DNA from: Betaproteobacteria bacterium RIFCSPLOWO2_02_FULL_62_17
Lineage (GTDB): Bacteria > Pseudomonadota > Gammaproteobacteria > Burkholderiales > SG8-39
NCBI GenBank assembly: GCA_001770355.1
Contig: MEQV01000252.1
Location: 3,688 to 24,297 of the forward strand
DNA: 20,610 nt
Direction of reading: 5' to 3'
The translations under genes and the position numbers were made by a program. The notes beneath the pieces were generated by a model. It saw only the letters and a list, made by a program, of their open reading frames with translations, searched no databases and was not told where the DNA came from. Below, piece by piece: positions 6,388-12,934 of the stretch. The first letter of the stretch is position 1. Every line of letters starts with the position of its first letter.

Positions 6388-7356
6388 ATGAAAATTCTGC
6401 ATTGGGCCGGTGTATCGATCTTCGCGGTGATGGCGCAGGGCGCGATGGCGCAGGCGTACCCGAGCAAGCTTATCCGACTGGTCAATCCCTATGCGGCCGG
6501 CGGGCCGTTCGACCTCGTGGCACGCGAGGTGGCGAAGCCCCTCTCAGACCTGCTCGGCCAGCAGATCGTCATCGACAATCGACCTGGCGGCGGGGCCACG
6601 CTGGGCGCGGACCTCGTGGCGAAAGCGGTGCCCGACGGCTACACGCTGCTCCTCAGCGGATCGCCCAGCCACATCATCGTGCCGGCGATGATGAGCCCGC
6701 CGCCCTACGAGGGCATCAAGGACTTCACCTCGATCGCCATGATCGCGACCGTGCCAAATCTCATTGTCGCCAAATCTGCGCTGCCGGTGAATTCAATGAA
6801 GTCGCTGATCGACTATGCCAAGGCGAATCCGGGCCGGATTTCCTACGGCTCGCCGGGCAACGGCAGCATCGGCCACCTGTCGATCGAGCTGCTGAAAAAA
6901 CTCGCGGGCATCGACATGCTCCACGTCCCTTACAAAGGCGCGGCACCGGCGGTGGTGGATCTCCTCGGCGGCCAGACCGACATCGCCATGCTCAACATCT
7001 CCGTCGTGCTTCCGCACATCAAGTCGGGGAAGATGCGCGCCGTCGCCATGGGCACGCGCAAGCGCGCCGAGCTCCTGCCCGACCTGCCTACCATCGAAGA
7101 AGGCGGTTTCAAGGGCTATGACGCGGGAACCTGGTACGGCATCTTCGGGCCCGCGCGGCTGCCGCAGCCGATCGTCAACACGCTCTACCAGGGCATCGCC
7201 AAGGTCATGAACACTGCCGAAATCAAGAGAAGGCTCCAGGACCAGCAGGGCGCCGAAGTGACCGTGCTCTCACCCGAGGCGCTGGCGGCTCACCTGCAGC
7301 GTGAGCGCGACGATCTCGTTCCGCTCATCAAGTCGATCGGCCTCAAGGCCCAATAG
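6388..7356 (+). CDS. Tripartite tricarboxylate transporter substrate-binding protein (Bug/TctC family)
   Basis: A 322-residue secreted receptor. A Sec signal peptide ends at AMA (19-21), followed by the family opening AYPSKLIRLVNPYAAGGPFD. The Bug fold hallmarks are present: LLGQQIVIDNRPGGG, LGADLVAKAVPDGYTLL, LHVPYKGAAPAVVDLLGGQ, the hinge-region SGKMRAVAMGTRKRAELLPDLPTIEEGG, and a C-terminal helix. Such receptors bind organic acids in the periplasm and hand them to a TctA/TctB permease, or act as stand-alone sensors. No TctA or TctB gene is in the window, which is common in Burkholderiales. The ATG at 6388 has a GAGGAG site; an upstream in-frame ATG at 6217 belongs to the relic. The ligand is unknown. 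Confidence 0.93.
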   Translation: MKILHWAGVSIFAVMAQGAMAQAYPSKLIRLVNPYAAGGPFDLVAREVAKPLSDLLGQQIVIDNRPGGGATLGADLVAKAVPDGYTLLLSGSPSHIIVPAMMSPPPYEGIKDFTSIAMIATVPNLIVAKSALPVNSMKSLIDYAKANPGRISYGSPGNGSIGHLSIELLKKLAGIDMLHVPYKGAAPAVVDLLGGQTDIAMLNISVVLPHIKSGKMRAVAMGTRKRAELLPDLPTIEEGGFKGYDAGTWYGIFGPARLPQPIVNTLYQGIAKVMNTAEIKRRLQDQQGAEVTVLSPEALAAHLQRERDDLVPLIKSIGLKAQ

Positions 7357-7358
7357 CC

Positions 7359-7508
7359 GCGCCGTTCGAGCGGATCGAAGTTGACCTGGCGCTGGGCGAA
7401 GTGCTCCATGCAGCCTCGCGCCGCAGCCTTTCGGCACGTCCGTTTTCCGAGCACATGCTTGGCATCGTGAGCGCGGGCGGGCTGATCCCGTTCTTGAAAC
7501 TGCAGTAA
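7359..7508 (+). pseudogene. C-terminal relic of an aconitase-type small subunit (LeuD/DmdB-like)
   Basis: Directly after the receptor stop, a frame without a start codon or ribosome site reads FERIEVDLALGEVLHAAS, then SARPFSEHMLGIVSAGGLIP, then FLKLQ and TAA at 7506. The pattern VDLxxGxV, a short basic stretch, a PxxxxMLxIxxAGGLIP ending and a short tail resembles the C-terminus of isopropylmalate dehydratase small subunits of the archaeal/DmdB-like type. About 49 codons remain of a protein of 160-200 residues. The swivel-domain active-site loop is missing, so it is not functional. It suggests the operon once held an aconitase-family isomerase or dehydratase, whose large subunit is not in view. 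The identification is by eye from a short C-terminal motif. Confidence 0.55.
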
Positions 7509-7525
7509 TCGGAAAGAGCCGCCTC

Positions 7526-7975
7526 ATGACTGCACAGAATGAATCGCCGCGCGTGCCGGTACGCGAGGGCCTTTTCAGCGGGCCGCTTTCCGACCTCGAC
7601 CGCGTGACCCTCGCCGGCTCGCGCTGCAGCTCCTGCGGCGAAACCTCTCTCGGCAGCAAGACCCTCTGCGCCAATTGCGGCAAGGAAACGGTACGGGACA
7701 TCGCGCTCGGCACGCGCGGTACCCTCTGGACCTACACCGTGGTGCGCCATCGCCCGCCCGGTAACTACAAGGGGCCCGAACCCTTCGCGCCCTTCGGGCT
7801 GGGTCTGGTCGAACTGCCCGAGGGCGTGCGTGTCATGGCGCCGATCCATTGCGACGTCGACAAGCTGAAGATCGGGCTGCCGCTGAGATTCAAGCCCTAC
7901 CTGCGCAAGGACGACGGACGCGAGGTGGTTGCGTTTGCCTTCGAGATGGAAGAAACGGAGGCTGCCAATGTCTGA
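7526..7975 (+). CDS. DUF35 Zn-ribbon/OB-fold protein, partner of the thiolase
   Basis: A 149-residue protein with an N-terminal rubredoxin-like Zn ribbon, CSSC (34-37) and CANC (48-51). A DUF35 OB-fold follows (about 58-145): GTLWTYTVVRHRP, PFAPFGLGLVELPEGVRVMA, and the closing GREVVAFAFE. Proteins of this type form obligate complexes with SCP2-type thiolases or thiolase-like aldolases, as BbsA does with BbsB and ChsH2 does with Ltp2. They shape the acyl-CoA pocket. The start ATG 7526 has a GGAAAGAG site. The stop overlaps the thiolase start by eight bases, so the two are translationally coupled and probably made as a complex. Confidence 0.9.
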   Translation: MTAQNESPRVPVREGLFSGPLSDLDRVTLAGSRCSSCGETSLGSKTLCANCGKETVRDIALGTRGTLWTYTVVRHRPPGNYKGPEPFAPFGLGLVELPEGVRVMAPIHCDVDKLKIGLPLRFKPYLRKDDGREVVAFAFEMEETEAANV

Positions 7976-9113
7976 TGTCGTCATCATCGGCGCCGGAATC
8001 CATCCGTTCGGGCGCTTCGACAAGAGCTACGAAGAACTGGGCGCCGCCGCCGCCGCCGCCGCGCTGCGTGATGCCGGCGTCGAATGGTCCCAAATCCAGG
8101 CGGCCTACCTGTCGCGCATGTACCTTCCCGCCACCTCGGGCGCGCGCATCCTGCGGCGTCTCGGAAGCACCGACATTTCCATCGTGGATATAGAGGCGGC
8201 CTGCGCCAGCGGCGGAGCCGCGCTGCGCCAGGCGGTGCTCGCGGTGCGTTCCGGCGAGATCGACCTCGCGCTGGTGCTCGGCTGCGAAAAGATGCCGCGC
8301 GGCTTCATGGATCCGTCCATGATCTACAGCGCCTGGCAGATCGAGCTCGGGATGTCGCTCAATCCGGCCTACTGGTCGATGCGAGCGAAGCGCCACATGC
8401 ACGATTACGGCACCACCGAGCGTCAGATCGCCAAGGTCGCATTCAAGAACCACAGGAACAGCGTCCACAACCCCAATGCGATGTACCAGAAGGAATTCTC
8501 GCTCGAGGAAATCCTTGCCTCGCCGCTGGTGTGCGATCCCATCCGGCGCCTGGAGATCTGCGCGCCTGACGACGGCGCGGCCGCGCTGGTGGTGGCATCG
8601 GCCGAGCGTGCGCGCAAGCTTGGGGCGGCGAATCCCATACAGATCGCCGCCTGCTGCCACACCATCGCGCGCTACTCGGCCGACTTCCGCTGCCCGGCCG
8701 ACAGCATGAGCGCGACGGCCGATAACCCGGGGCCGACCGAGGTGGCCGCAAACCAGGCCTACGAGAGATCGGGCCTGGGTCCCAAGGACATCAACTGCTT
8801 CGAAGTCCAGGACACAGACGCGTTCTGCGAGATCGAAATCTACGAGAGCCTGGGCCTGTGCGCGCTCGGCGAAGGCGGACGGCTGATCGATGAAGGGGTC
8901 ACCGAGATAGGCGGCAAAGCGCCTGTGAACATGAGCGGGGGCCTCATCAGCAAGGGCGAGCCGGTCGGCGCGTCGCACGTCGGACAGATCGTGGAACTGG
9001 TGTCTCAGCTTCGCGGCACGGCGGGGAAGCGGCAGGTGGAGGGTGCGAAAGTCGCGCTCGGCCACGTGCTGGGCGCGGGCGGGAATTGCGCGGTCACGAT
9101 TCTGAAACGCTAG
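7968..9113 (+). CDS. SCP2-type thiolase-like protein with GHP to GEP change
   Basis: A 381-residue thiolase-fold protein. The nucleophile segment DIEAACASGGAALRQA (74-89) has C79 at the thiolase Cys position. Near the C-terminus are NMSGGLISKGEPVGASHVGQ (321-340) and LGHVLGAGGNCAVTIL. In SCP2-type thiolases the first of these reads GHP, and its His activates the nucleophile; here it is GEP (E331). H366 fits the second His position of the family. Partnership with DUF35 plus this change suggests carbon-carbon cleavage of a branched or dicarboxylic acyl-CoA, by thiolysis or retro-aldol chemistry, rather than acetyl-CoA acetyltransfer (inference). The ATG at 7968 is preceded by GGAG and fits the family N-terminus; an upstream in-frame ATG at 7929 lies inside the DUF35 gene. 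A seven-Ala run (26-32) is encoded by a GCC repeat. Confidence 0.9.
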   Translation: MSDVVIIGAGIHPFGRFDKSYEELGAAAAAAALRDAGVEWSQIQAAYLSRMYLPATSGARILRRLGSTDISIVDIEAACASGGAALRQAVLAVRSGEIDLALVLGCEKMPRGFMDPSMIYSAWQIELGMSLNPAYWSMRAKRHMHDYGTTERQIAKVAFKNHRNSVHNPNAMYQKEFSLEEILASPLVCDPIRRLEICAPDDGAAALVVASAERARKLGAANPIQIAACCHTIARYSADFRCPADSMSATADNPGPTEVAANQAYERSGLGPKDINCFEVQDTDAFCEIEIYESLGLCALGEGGRLIDEGVTEIGGKAPVNMSGGLISKGEPVGASHVGQIVELVSQLRGTAGKRQVEGAKVALGHVLGAGGNCAVTILKR

Positions 9114-9130
9114 CAGCAGACGAGCAACGC

Positions 9131-9949
9131 ATGGCCCACCACCTGATCACCGATTCCAACCCATCGTTCCCGGGGCAGCATGTGGACTTGCCCGGCGTGA
9201 AGCTCTGGTACGTCGACACGGGCGGCAGCGGCATCCCCGTGGTCCTGCTGCATGCCAACACGGGAACCGTGGATGCCTGGGAAGACCAACTGCGGGCCTT
9301 CAGTCAGTCCGGGTACAGGGCCGTCGCGTTCGACCGTCGCGGATGGGGCCGGAGCATGCCCTCTCCCGACAAGGGGGACCAACCCGGGTCCATCGCCGGC
9401 GACCTGGAAGCGCTGGCGCAGCGCCTCGGCTTGGACCGGTTCGTGCTGGTCGGCGTCGCCGGCGGCGGGTTTGCGGCACTCGACTACGCCGCCTGGAAGC
9501 CTGAGCGCCTCGTCAAACTTGTGGTGGCCGGCAGCAACGGGCAGTTCAGCGAAACGCATATGCAGGATTTCTCCGCGCGCATAGCCGTGCCCGGGCTTAC
9601 GGGACGCCCGGAGGTCCGCCCCTACCTGGAAGTCGGCGTGGCGTACCGCGCCGAAAATCCGGAGGGCTTCCGCCACTTCAACGAGATGGAACACGCCGCC
9701 AGGCAGCCCGACGCACCGGCGCAACCGCTGCGGACGCCCAACACCTTTGCCAAGCTGGCTACCATTACGACGCCGACCCTGATCCTGATGGGGGGGGCAG
9801 ACCTGCTCGCGCCGCCGGCTCTCATGCGAACCTGGGCCAGCCATCTTCCCGACGCCCGGTTCGTCGAGATCGGCGATGCCGGACATTCGATCAATTGGGA
9901 AAGACCCGACAAGTTCAACACCCTGGTGCTGGAATTTTTGAACTCATAG
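9131..9949 (+). CDS. Alpha/beta-hydrolase-fold protein with Ala at the nucleophile position
   Basis: A 272-residue alpha/beta hydrolase fold protein. The oxyanion strand VVLLHANTGTVDAW (37-50), the FDRRGWGRS turn (68-75), the acid LMGGADLLAPP (D224) and the base IGDAGHSINWERP (H252) are all typical. The nucleophile elbow, usually GxSxG, reads LVGVAGGGFAALDYA, so residue 110 is Ala (GCC) and not Ser, Cys or Asp. A classical hydrolase mechanism is therefore unlikely. The protein may be a non-hydrolytic lyase, isomerase or binding protein, or simply inactive. A run of eight G (9790-9797) crosses the D224 motif. The start ATG 9131 is 17 bp after the thiolase stop with a weak ribosome site. It is probably co-transcribed with the thiolase and the following receptor. 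Confidence 0.87.
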   Translation: MAHHLITDSNPSFPGQHVDLPGVKLWYVDTGGSGIPVVLLHANTGTVDAWEDQLRAFSQSGYRAVAFDRRGWGRSMPSPDKGDQPGSIAGDLEALAQRLGLDRFVLVGVAGGGFAALDYAAWKPERLVKLVVAGSNGQFSETHMQDFSARIAVPGLTGRPEVRPYLEVGVAYRAENPEGFRHFNEMEHAARQPDAPAQPLRTPNTFAKLATITTPTLILMGGADLLAPPALMRTWASHLPDARFVEIGDAGHSINWERPDKFNTLVLEFLNS

Positions 9950-9963
9950 CACCAGGGGCTATG
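9921..9963 (+). other. Two overlapping, mutually exclusive hairpins at a gene end
   Basis: A perfect 10-bp inverted repeat, CCCTGGTGCT (9921-9930) and AGCACCAGGG (9948-9957), encloses 17 bases and spans the hydrolase stop codon. A second inverted repeat, CATAGC (9945-9950) and GCTATG (9958-9963), shares bases with the first, so only one hairpin can form at a time. No U-tract follows, so it does not look like a simple intrinsic terminator. It might modulate expression or mRNA stability between the hydrolase and the receptor gene starting at 9986. Confidence 0.4.
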
Positions 9964-9985
9964 TGATACGCAAACGGAGACAAGC

Positions 9986-10993
9986 ATGAATCAAGCAAAA
10001 GCCAACCCGCCCAAGAGCAGTTGCTCCCGCCGACGCTTCCTGCAGGGAGGCATGGCGCTGCTCCTGCCTGCCGTGGGACCTGCCTGGTCCCAAGGTGTAA
10101 ATGTCACGCGACTGGTCATTCCCTTCACGCCGGGCGCGTCCAACGACATCATCGGCCGCATGGTCGCCGAGGCGGTCGGCAAGAAAACCGGGCGCAGCTG
10201 GATCGTCGAGAACAAGGCCGGCGCGGGGTCCATGGTAGGTGCGGATTTCGTCGCCAAAGCCGCACCGGATGGCCAGACCCTCCTGCTGTGTGCGACCGCA
10301 AACATGGGCGTCCTCCCGGCTATCCACAAGTCGATGCCGTATGCGGTGGAGAACGACTTCACGTTCTTCGTGCGCATCGCCAGCACCCCGTATGCGCTGA
10401 CCGTCAATTCGCAGTTGAAGGTCGCGAATTTCGCCGAGTTCCTGCGTCTGGCCAAGGCCAAGCCGGGATCCATCCGCATCGGTGCGTCGGGTGTCGGCGC
10501 CCTGGACTACATGGGCGCATCGCTGCTGCAGTCGCAGCTCGGACTGGACCTGAACATCGTGCCCTACAAGGGAATGTCGCCTGTCCTGAACGACTTGCGT
10601 GGGGGGCATATCGATGCCTCCATCGTCAGCCCGGCCACCATCCGTCCGCTGGCCCAGGATGGCAAGGTAAGAGTCCTCGCCGTGCTGGACCGCAAGCGCA
10701 ACGATCTGTTTCCCAGCGTGCCGAACGCGGTTGAACTGGGACATCCCCAATTGCTGGCGGTCAACTGGTACGGCATCGCCGGTCCCGCCAGGATTCAGCC
10801 TGCCGTGGTGTCGTCGCTGCGGCAGGCTTTGATGGCGGTCCTGACGGACCCTGACTTCCTCAAGAGCTTGAAGGAAAGAGGCTTCGACCTCGCAGTGCAA
10901 TCCGGGGACGAATTCACCCAGTTCGTGCTGGAGGACCTCAAGCGCCGGAAGGCGGTGGCTAAGCAGGGGAATATCACGGTGGACAGTTCTTAG
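9986..10993 (+). CDS. Bug/TctC family receptor with Tat signal
   Basis: A 335-residue receptor of the tripartite tricarboxylate transporter family. Its N-terminus has a twin-arginine motif, SRRRFLQGG (14-22), then a hydrophobic stretch and a likely cleavage near AWSQ (33-36). Export would therefore be through the Tat route, unlike its two Sec-type neighbours. The mature part has RLVIPFTPGASNDIIGRMV, WIVENKAGAGSMVGADFVA, NIVPYKGMSPVLNDLRGGHI and the C-terminal FVLEDLKRRKAVAKQGNI. The ligand is unknown. The ATG at 9986 has an ACGGAG site. It lies 36 bp after the hydrolase gene and 33 bp before the next receptor, so one transcript is likely. Confidence 0.92.
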   Translation: MNQAKANPPKSSCSRRRFLQGGMALLLPAVGPAWSQGVNVTRLVIPFTPGASNDIIGRMVAEAVGKKTGRSWIVENKAGAGSMVGADFVAKAAPDGQTLLLCATANMGVLPAIHKSMPYAVENDFTFFVRIASTPYALTVNSQLKVANFAEFLRLAKAKPGSIRIGASGVGALDYMGASLLQSQLGLDLNIVPYKGMSPVLNDLRGGHIDASIVSPATIRPLAQDGKVRVLAVLDRKRNDLFPSVPNAVELGHPQLLAVNWYGIAGPARIQPAVVSSLRQALMAVLTDPDFLKSLKERGFDLAVQSGDEFTQFVLEDLKRRKAVAKQGNITVDSS

Positions 10994-11026
10994 CGATTCA
11001 CATAACTGGGAAACAAGGAGGGGAAA

Positions 11027-11986
11027 ATGGCTATACGGCTTGCATCCGCAATGGCGCTCGCGCTGGCAGTGGGGGCCTTGCACGCTCAAAGTTATCCGAC
11101 ACGTCCAGTCAAAGTGGTCGTCCCGGCCGCGGCCGGCAGCGCAACCGATAACGTCGCGCGCGTCTTCGGTCGCCGGCTCGGCGACCTGCTCGGACAGCCA
11201 TTCGTTGTCGAAAATCGGGCCGGCGCCAACGGTGCGATCGGAAGCGATTACATAGCCAAGTCCACGCCTGACGGTTATTCCCTGCTCGTGGGGACCAATG
11301 GCACCAACGCGGTGATCGGCATGATCCTGCGCAACGTGCCCTACGATCCATTCCGTGACTTCACTCCAGTGTCCCTGCTGGGCGTACTGCCGCAGGTTGT
11401 GCTCGTATCGGCGGAATCGCCCCGGCGCACACTTCGCGACCTCATTTCCCATGCGCGCTCGAATCCTGGAGCGCTTACTTTTGCTTCCTCCAATTCCGTG
11501 CAGCGCGTTTCGTCGGAGATGCTTGCCAGCATGACTGGGGTGCGACTGCTAAATGTTCCGTACAAGAATTCCCCGCAGGCGATGACGGATTTGATCGCGG
11601 GACAGATCGGGCTTTACATCGCGGACATGATCATTGCCCTTCCGCAGGTTAAAGCCGGAAAGGTGCGCGCCCTGGCGGTGACCACGGCCACGCGCTCCTC
11701 GGCGCTTCCAGAAGTACCGACTGTGGCGGAAGCGGCTGGAGCGCCGGGCTATGAGCTGGCGGGAATGTTCGGCCTGTTCGGACCTGCGGGACTTCCCGGC
11801 GGCGTAACCGAGCGAATCAACGCGACGGTTCGCAAGGCCGCAGGCGATGCGGAGGTGCGCACACCGCTTGCGGCCCTTGGACTCGAAATCGAAACCGGTA
11901 CGCCGGATGCTCTGACAGCGCGTCTTCGCGAAGAGTACTCGCGCTGGCTGAAAGTCACCCGCGAGGCGCGCATCCAACCAGAATAG
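11027..11986 (+). CDS. Bug/TctC family receptor with Sec signal
   Basis: A 319-residue receptor. The Sec signal ends at ALHA (17-20), followed by QSYPTRPVKVVVPAAAGSAT. Family segments include LLGQPFVVENRAGANGAIGS, STPDGYSLLVGTNGT, the classical VPYDPFRDFTPVSLL, LNVPYKNSPQAMTDLIAGQI, GKVRALAVTTATRSSALPEV and a C-terminal EEYSRWLKVTREARI tail. It has a strong AAGGAGGGG ribosome site. It differs clearly in sequence from the other two receptors here, so it is not a recent duplicate. It ends one base before the stop of the convergent oxidoreductase gene on the other strand, leaving no room for a terminator between them. Confidence 0.93.
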   Translation: MAIRLASAMALALAVGALHAQSYPTRPVKVVVPAAAGSATDNVARVFGRRLGDLLGQPFVVENRAGANGAIGSDYIAKSTPDGYSLLVGTNGTNAVIGMILRNVPYDPFRDFTPVSLLGVLPQVVLVSAESPRRTLRDLISHARSNPGALTFASSNSVQRVSSEMLASMTGVRLLNVPYKNSPQAMTDLIAGQIGLYIADMIIALPQVKAGKVRALAVTTATRSSALPEVPTVAEAAGAPGYELAGMFGLFGPAGLPGGVTERINATVRKAAGDAEVRTPLAALGLEIETGTPDALTARLREEYSRWLKVTREARIQPE

Positions 11987-11987
11987 C

Positions 11988-12914
11988 CTAAAGCTTGGGA
12001 ACTACCCGCGCCGCGACCGCCTCCATCTGATCGATGTGATCGTACAAAACGTTCAGCACTATATGCCGCGCGCCGGCTTCGCGGATCCTGCCCACCACCT
12101 CGACAATGCGCCCCGGAGCGCCTGCGACGCCTATGCTCTGATAGTCCCGGGCGCCGTACTGGTAGGACAGCGCCTCCGACAGATTCGCGCGCGCCTTTGC
12201 CTCGTCGTCGTCGACGGCGACATAGAGCCGTTTTGAAAGCATGAATTTGGATTCGTCGCTCCCGGCCTCTTTCAGGAGTCCCCGGATCTGCATTAGCGAA
12301 TCGATGGATTGCTCGGTGGAGATAGAACCCGCGGCCATCCAGCCATCACCGAGCCTCACTGCGCGGCGCAGCGCAGCTTCCGCATGGCCGCCGAAAATCA
12401 CCGGGATGTGCGGCTTTTGCACGGGCTTCGGCTCCATGCGCGCCTTATCTAATTGCCAAAACTCACCTTTGAAAGCTGCGCTGTCGTCGGTCCAGAGTGC
12501 TTTCATGACCTTTAGCCCTTCTTCAAAGCGCGCTACGCGACGCTCGGGCGATATGCCAAATGCCGCGTAGTTATTCGTTCCTGCACCAAGGCCGACGCCC
12601 AGGCATACCCTGCCGTTGCTCAGTTGATCGAGACTTGCCAAGGCCTTGGCAAGCTGCACAGGGTTTCGAGTATTGAGTATGACGAGCGCCACGCCCAGGC
12701 GAATGCGCTCGGTGATGGCCGCGACATAGGTAAGGAGGGTCACCGGCTCAAGCTGGAAATTAGCACTGAGAATATTCTCAGTGAGCCAGACGTCATCGAA
12801 CCCGATGCTTTCCGCTCGGCGGACGTAGTCGCGGAGGTAGTCAATGTTCAGGCATCGCTCGGGGAAGTTCTGTGGGAGCGAGATTCCCAAGTTCAATCCG
12901 CTGGCAGTCAGCAT
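11988..12914 (-). CDS. Luciferase-like (LLM class) flavin-dependent oxidoreductase
   Basis: A 308-residue TIM-barrel protein of the bacterial-luciferase-like superfamily. It has LGISLPQNF at the first strand, RRAESIGFDDVWLTENI, the NTRNPVQLAKALASLDQLS segment, then GRVCLGVGLGAGTNNYAAFG (flavin phosphate region), RVARFEEGLKVMKALW and IPVIFGGHAEAALRRAVRLG. Members use reduced FMN or F420 for monooxygenation or hydride transfer. The GLGAG and FGGH segments match the LLM class without saying which cofactor is used. The flavin reductase at 15136 could supply reduced FMN (inference). The ATG at 12914 has an AGGAG site six bases upstream; the longer open frame to 13037 runs into the neighbouring gene and is rejected. 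It sits 20 bp after the MetE-like gene in the same operon. Confidence 0.9.
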   Translation of the reverse strand: MLTASGLNLGISLPQNFPERCLNIDYLRDYVRRAESIGFDDVWLTENILSANFQLEPVTLLTYVAAITERIRLGVALVILNTRNPVQLAKALASLDQLSNGRVCLGVGLGAGTNNYAAFGISPERRVARFEEGLKVMKALWTDDSAAFKGEFWQLDKARMEPKPVQKPHIPVIFGGHAEAALRRAVRLGDGWMAAGSISTEQSIDSLMQIRGLLKEAGSDESKFMLSKRLYVAVDDDEAKARANLSEALSYQYGARDYQSIGVAGAPGRIVEVVGRIREAGARHIVLNVLYDHIDQMEAVAARVVPKL

Positions 12915-12934
12915 TTCCGGCTCCTGATTTAGAA

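Noticed and set aside
8042..8063. GCC trinucleotide repeat as a variable microsatellite
   Set aside because: It encodes an Ala run in a helix of the thiolase, and changes by whole codons would stay in frame; short and common in GC-rich genes.
7890..9065. Minus-strand open frame of 391 codons under the thiolase gene
   Set aside because: Shadow of the thiolase frame; composition is Arg/His/Ala-rich with no family motif.
9959..11452. Minus-strand open frame of 497 codons under two receptor genes
   Set aside because: Antisense to two clear receptors with signal peptides and ribosome sites; no motif in the translation.
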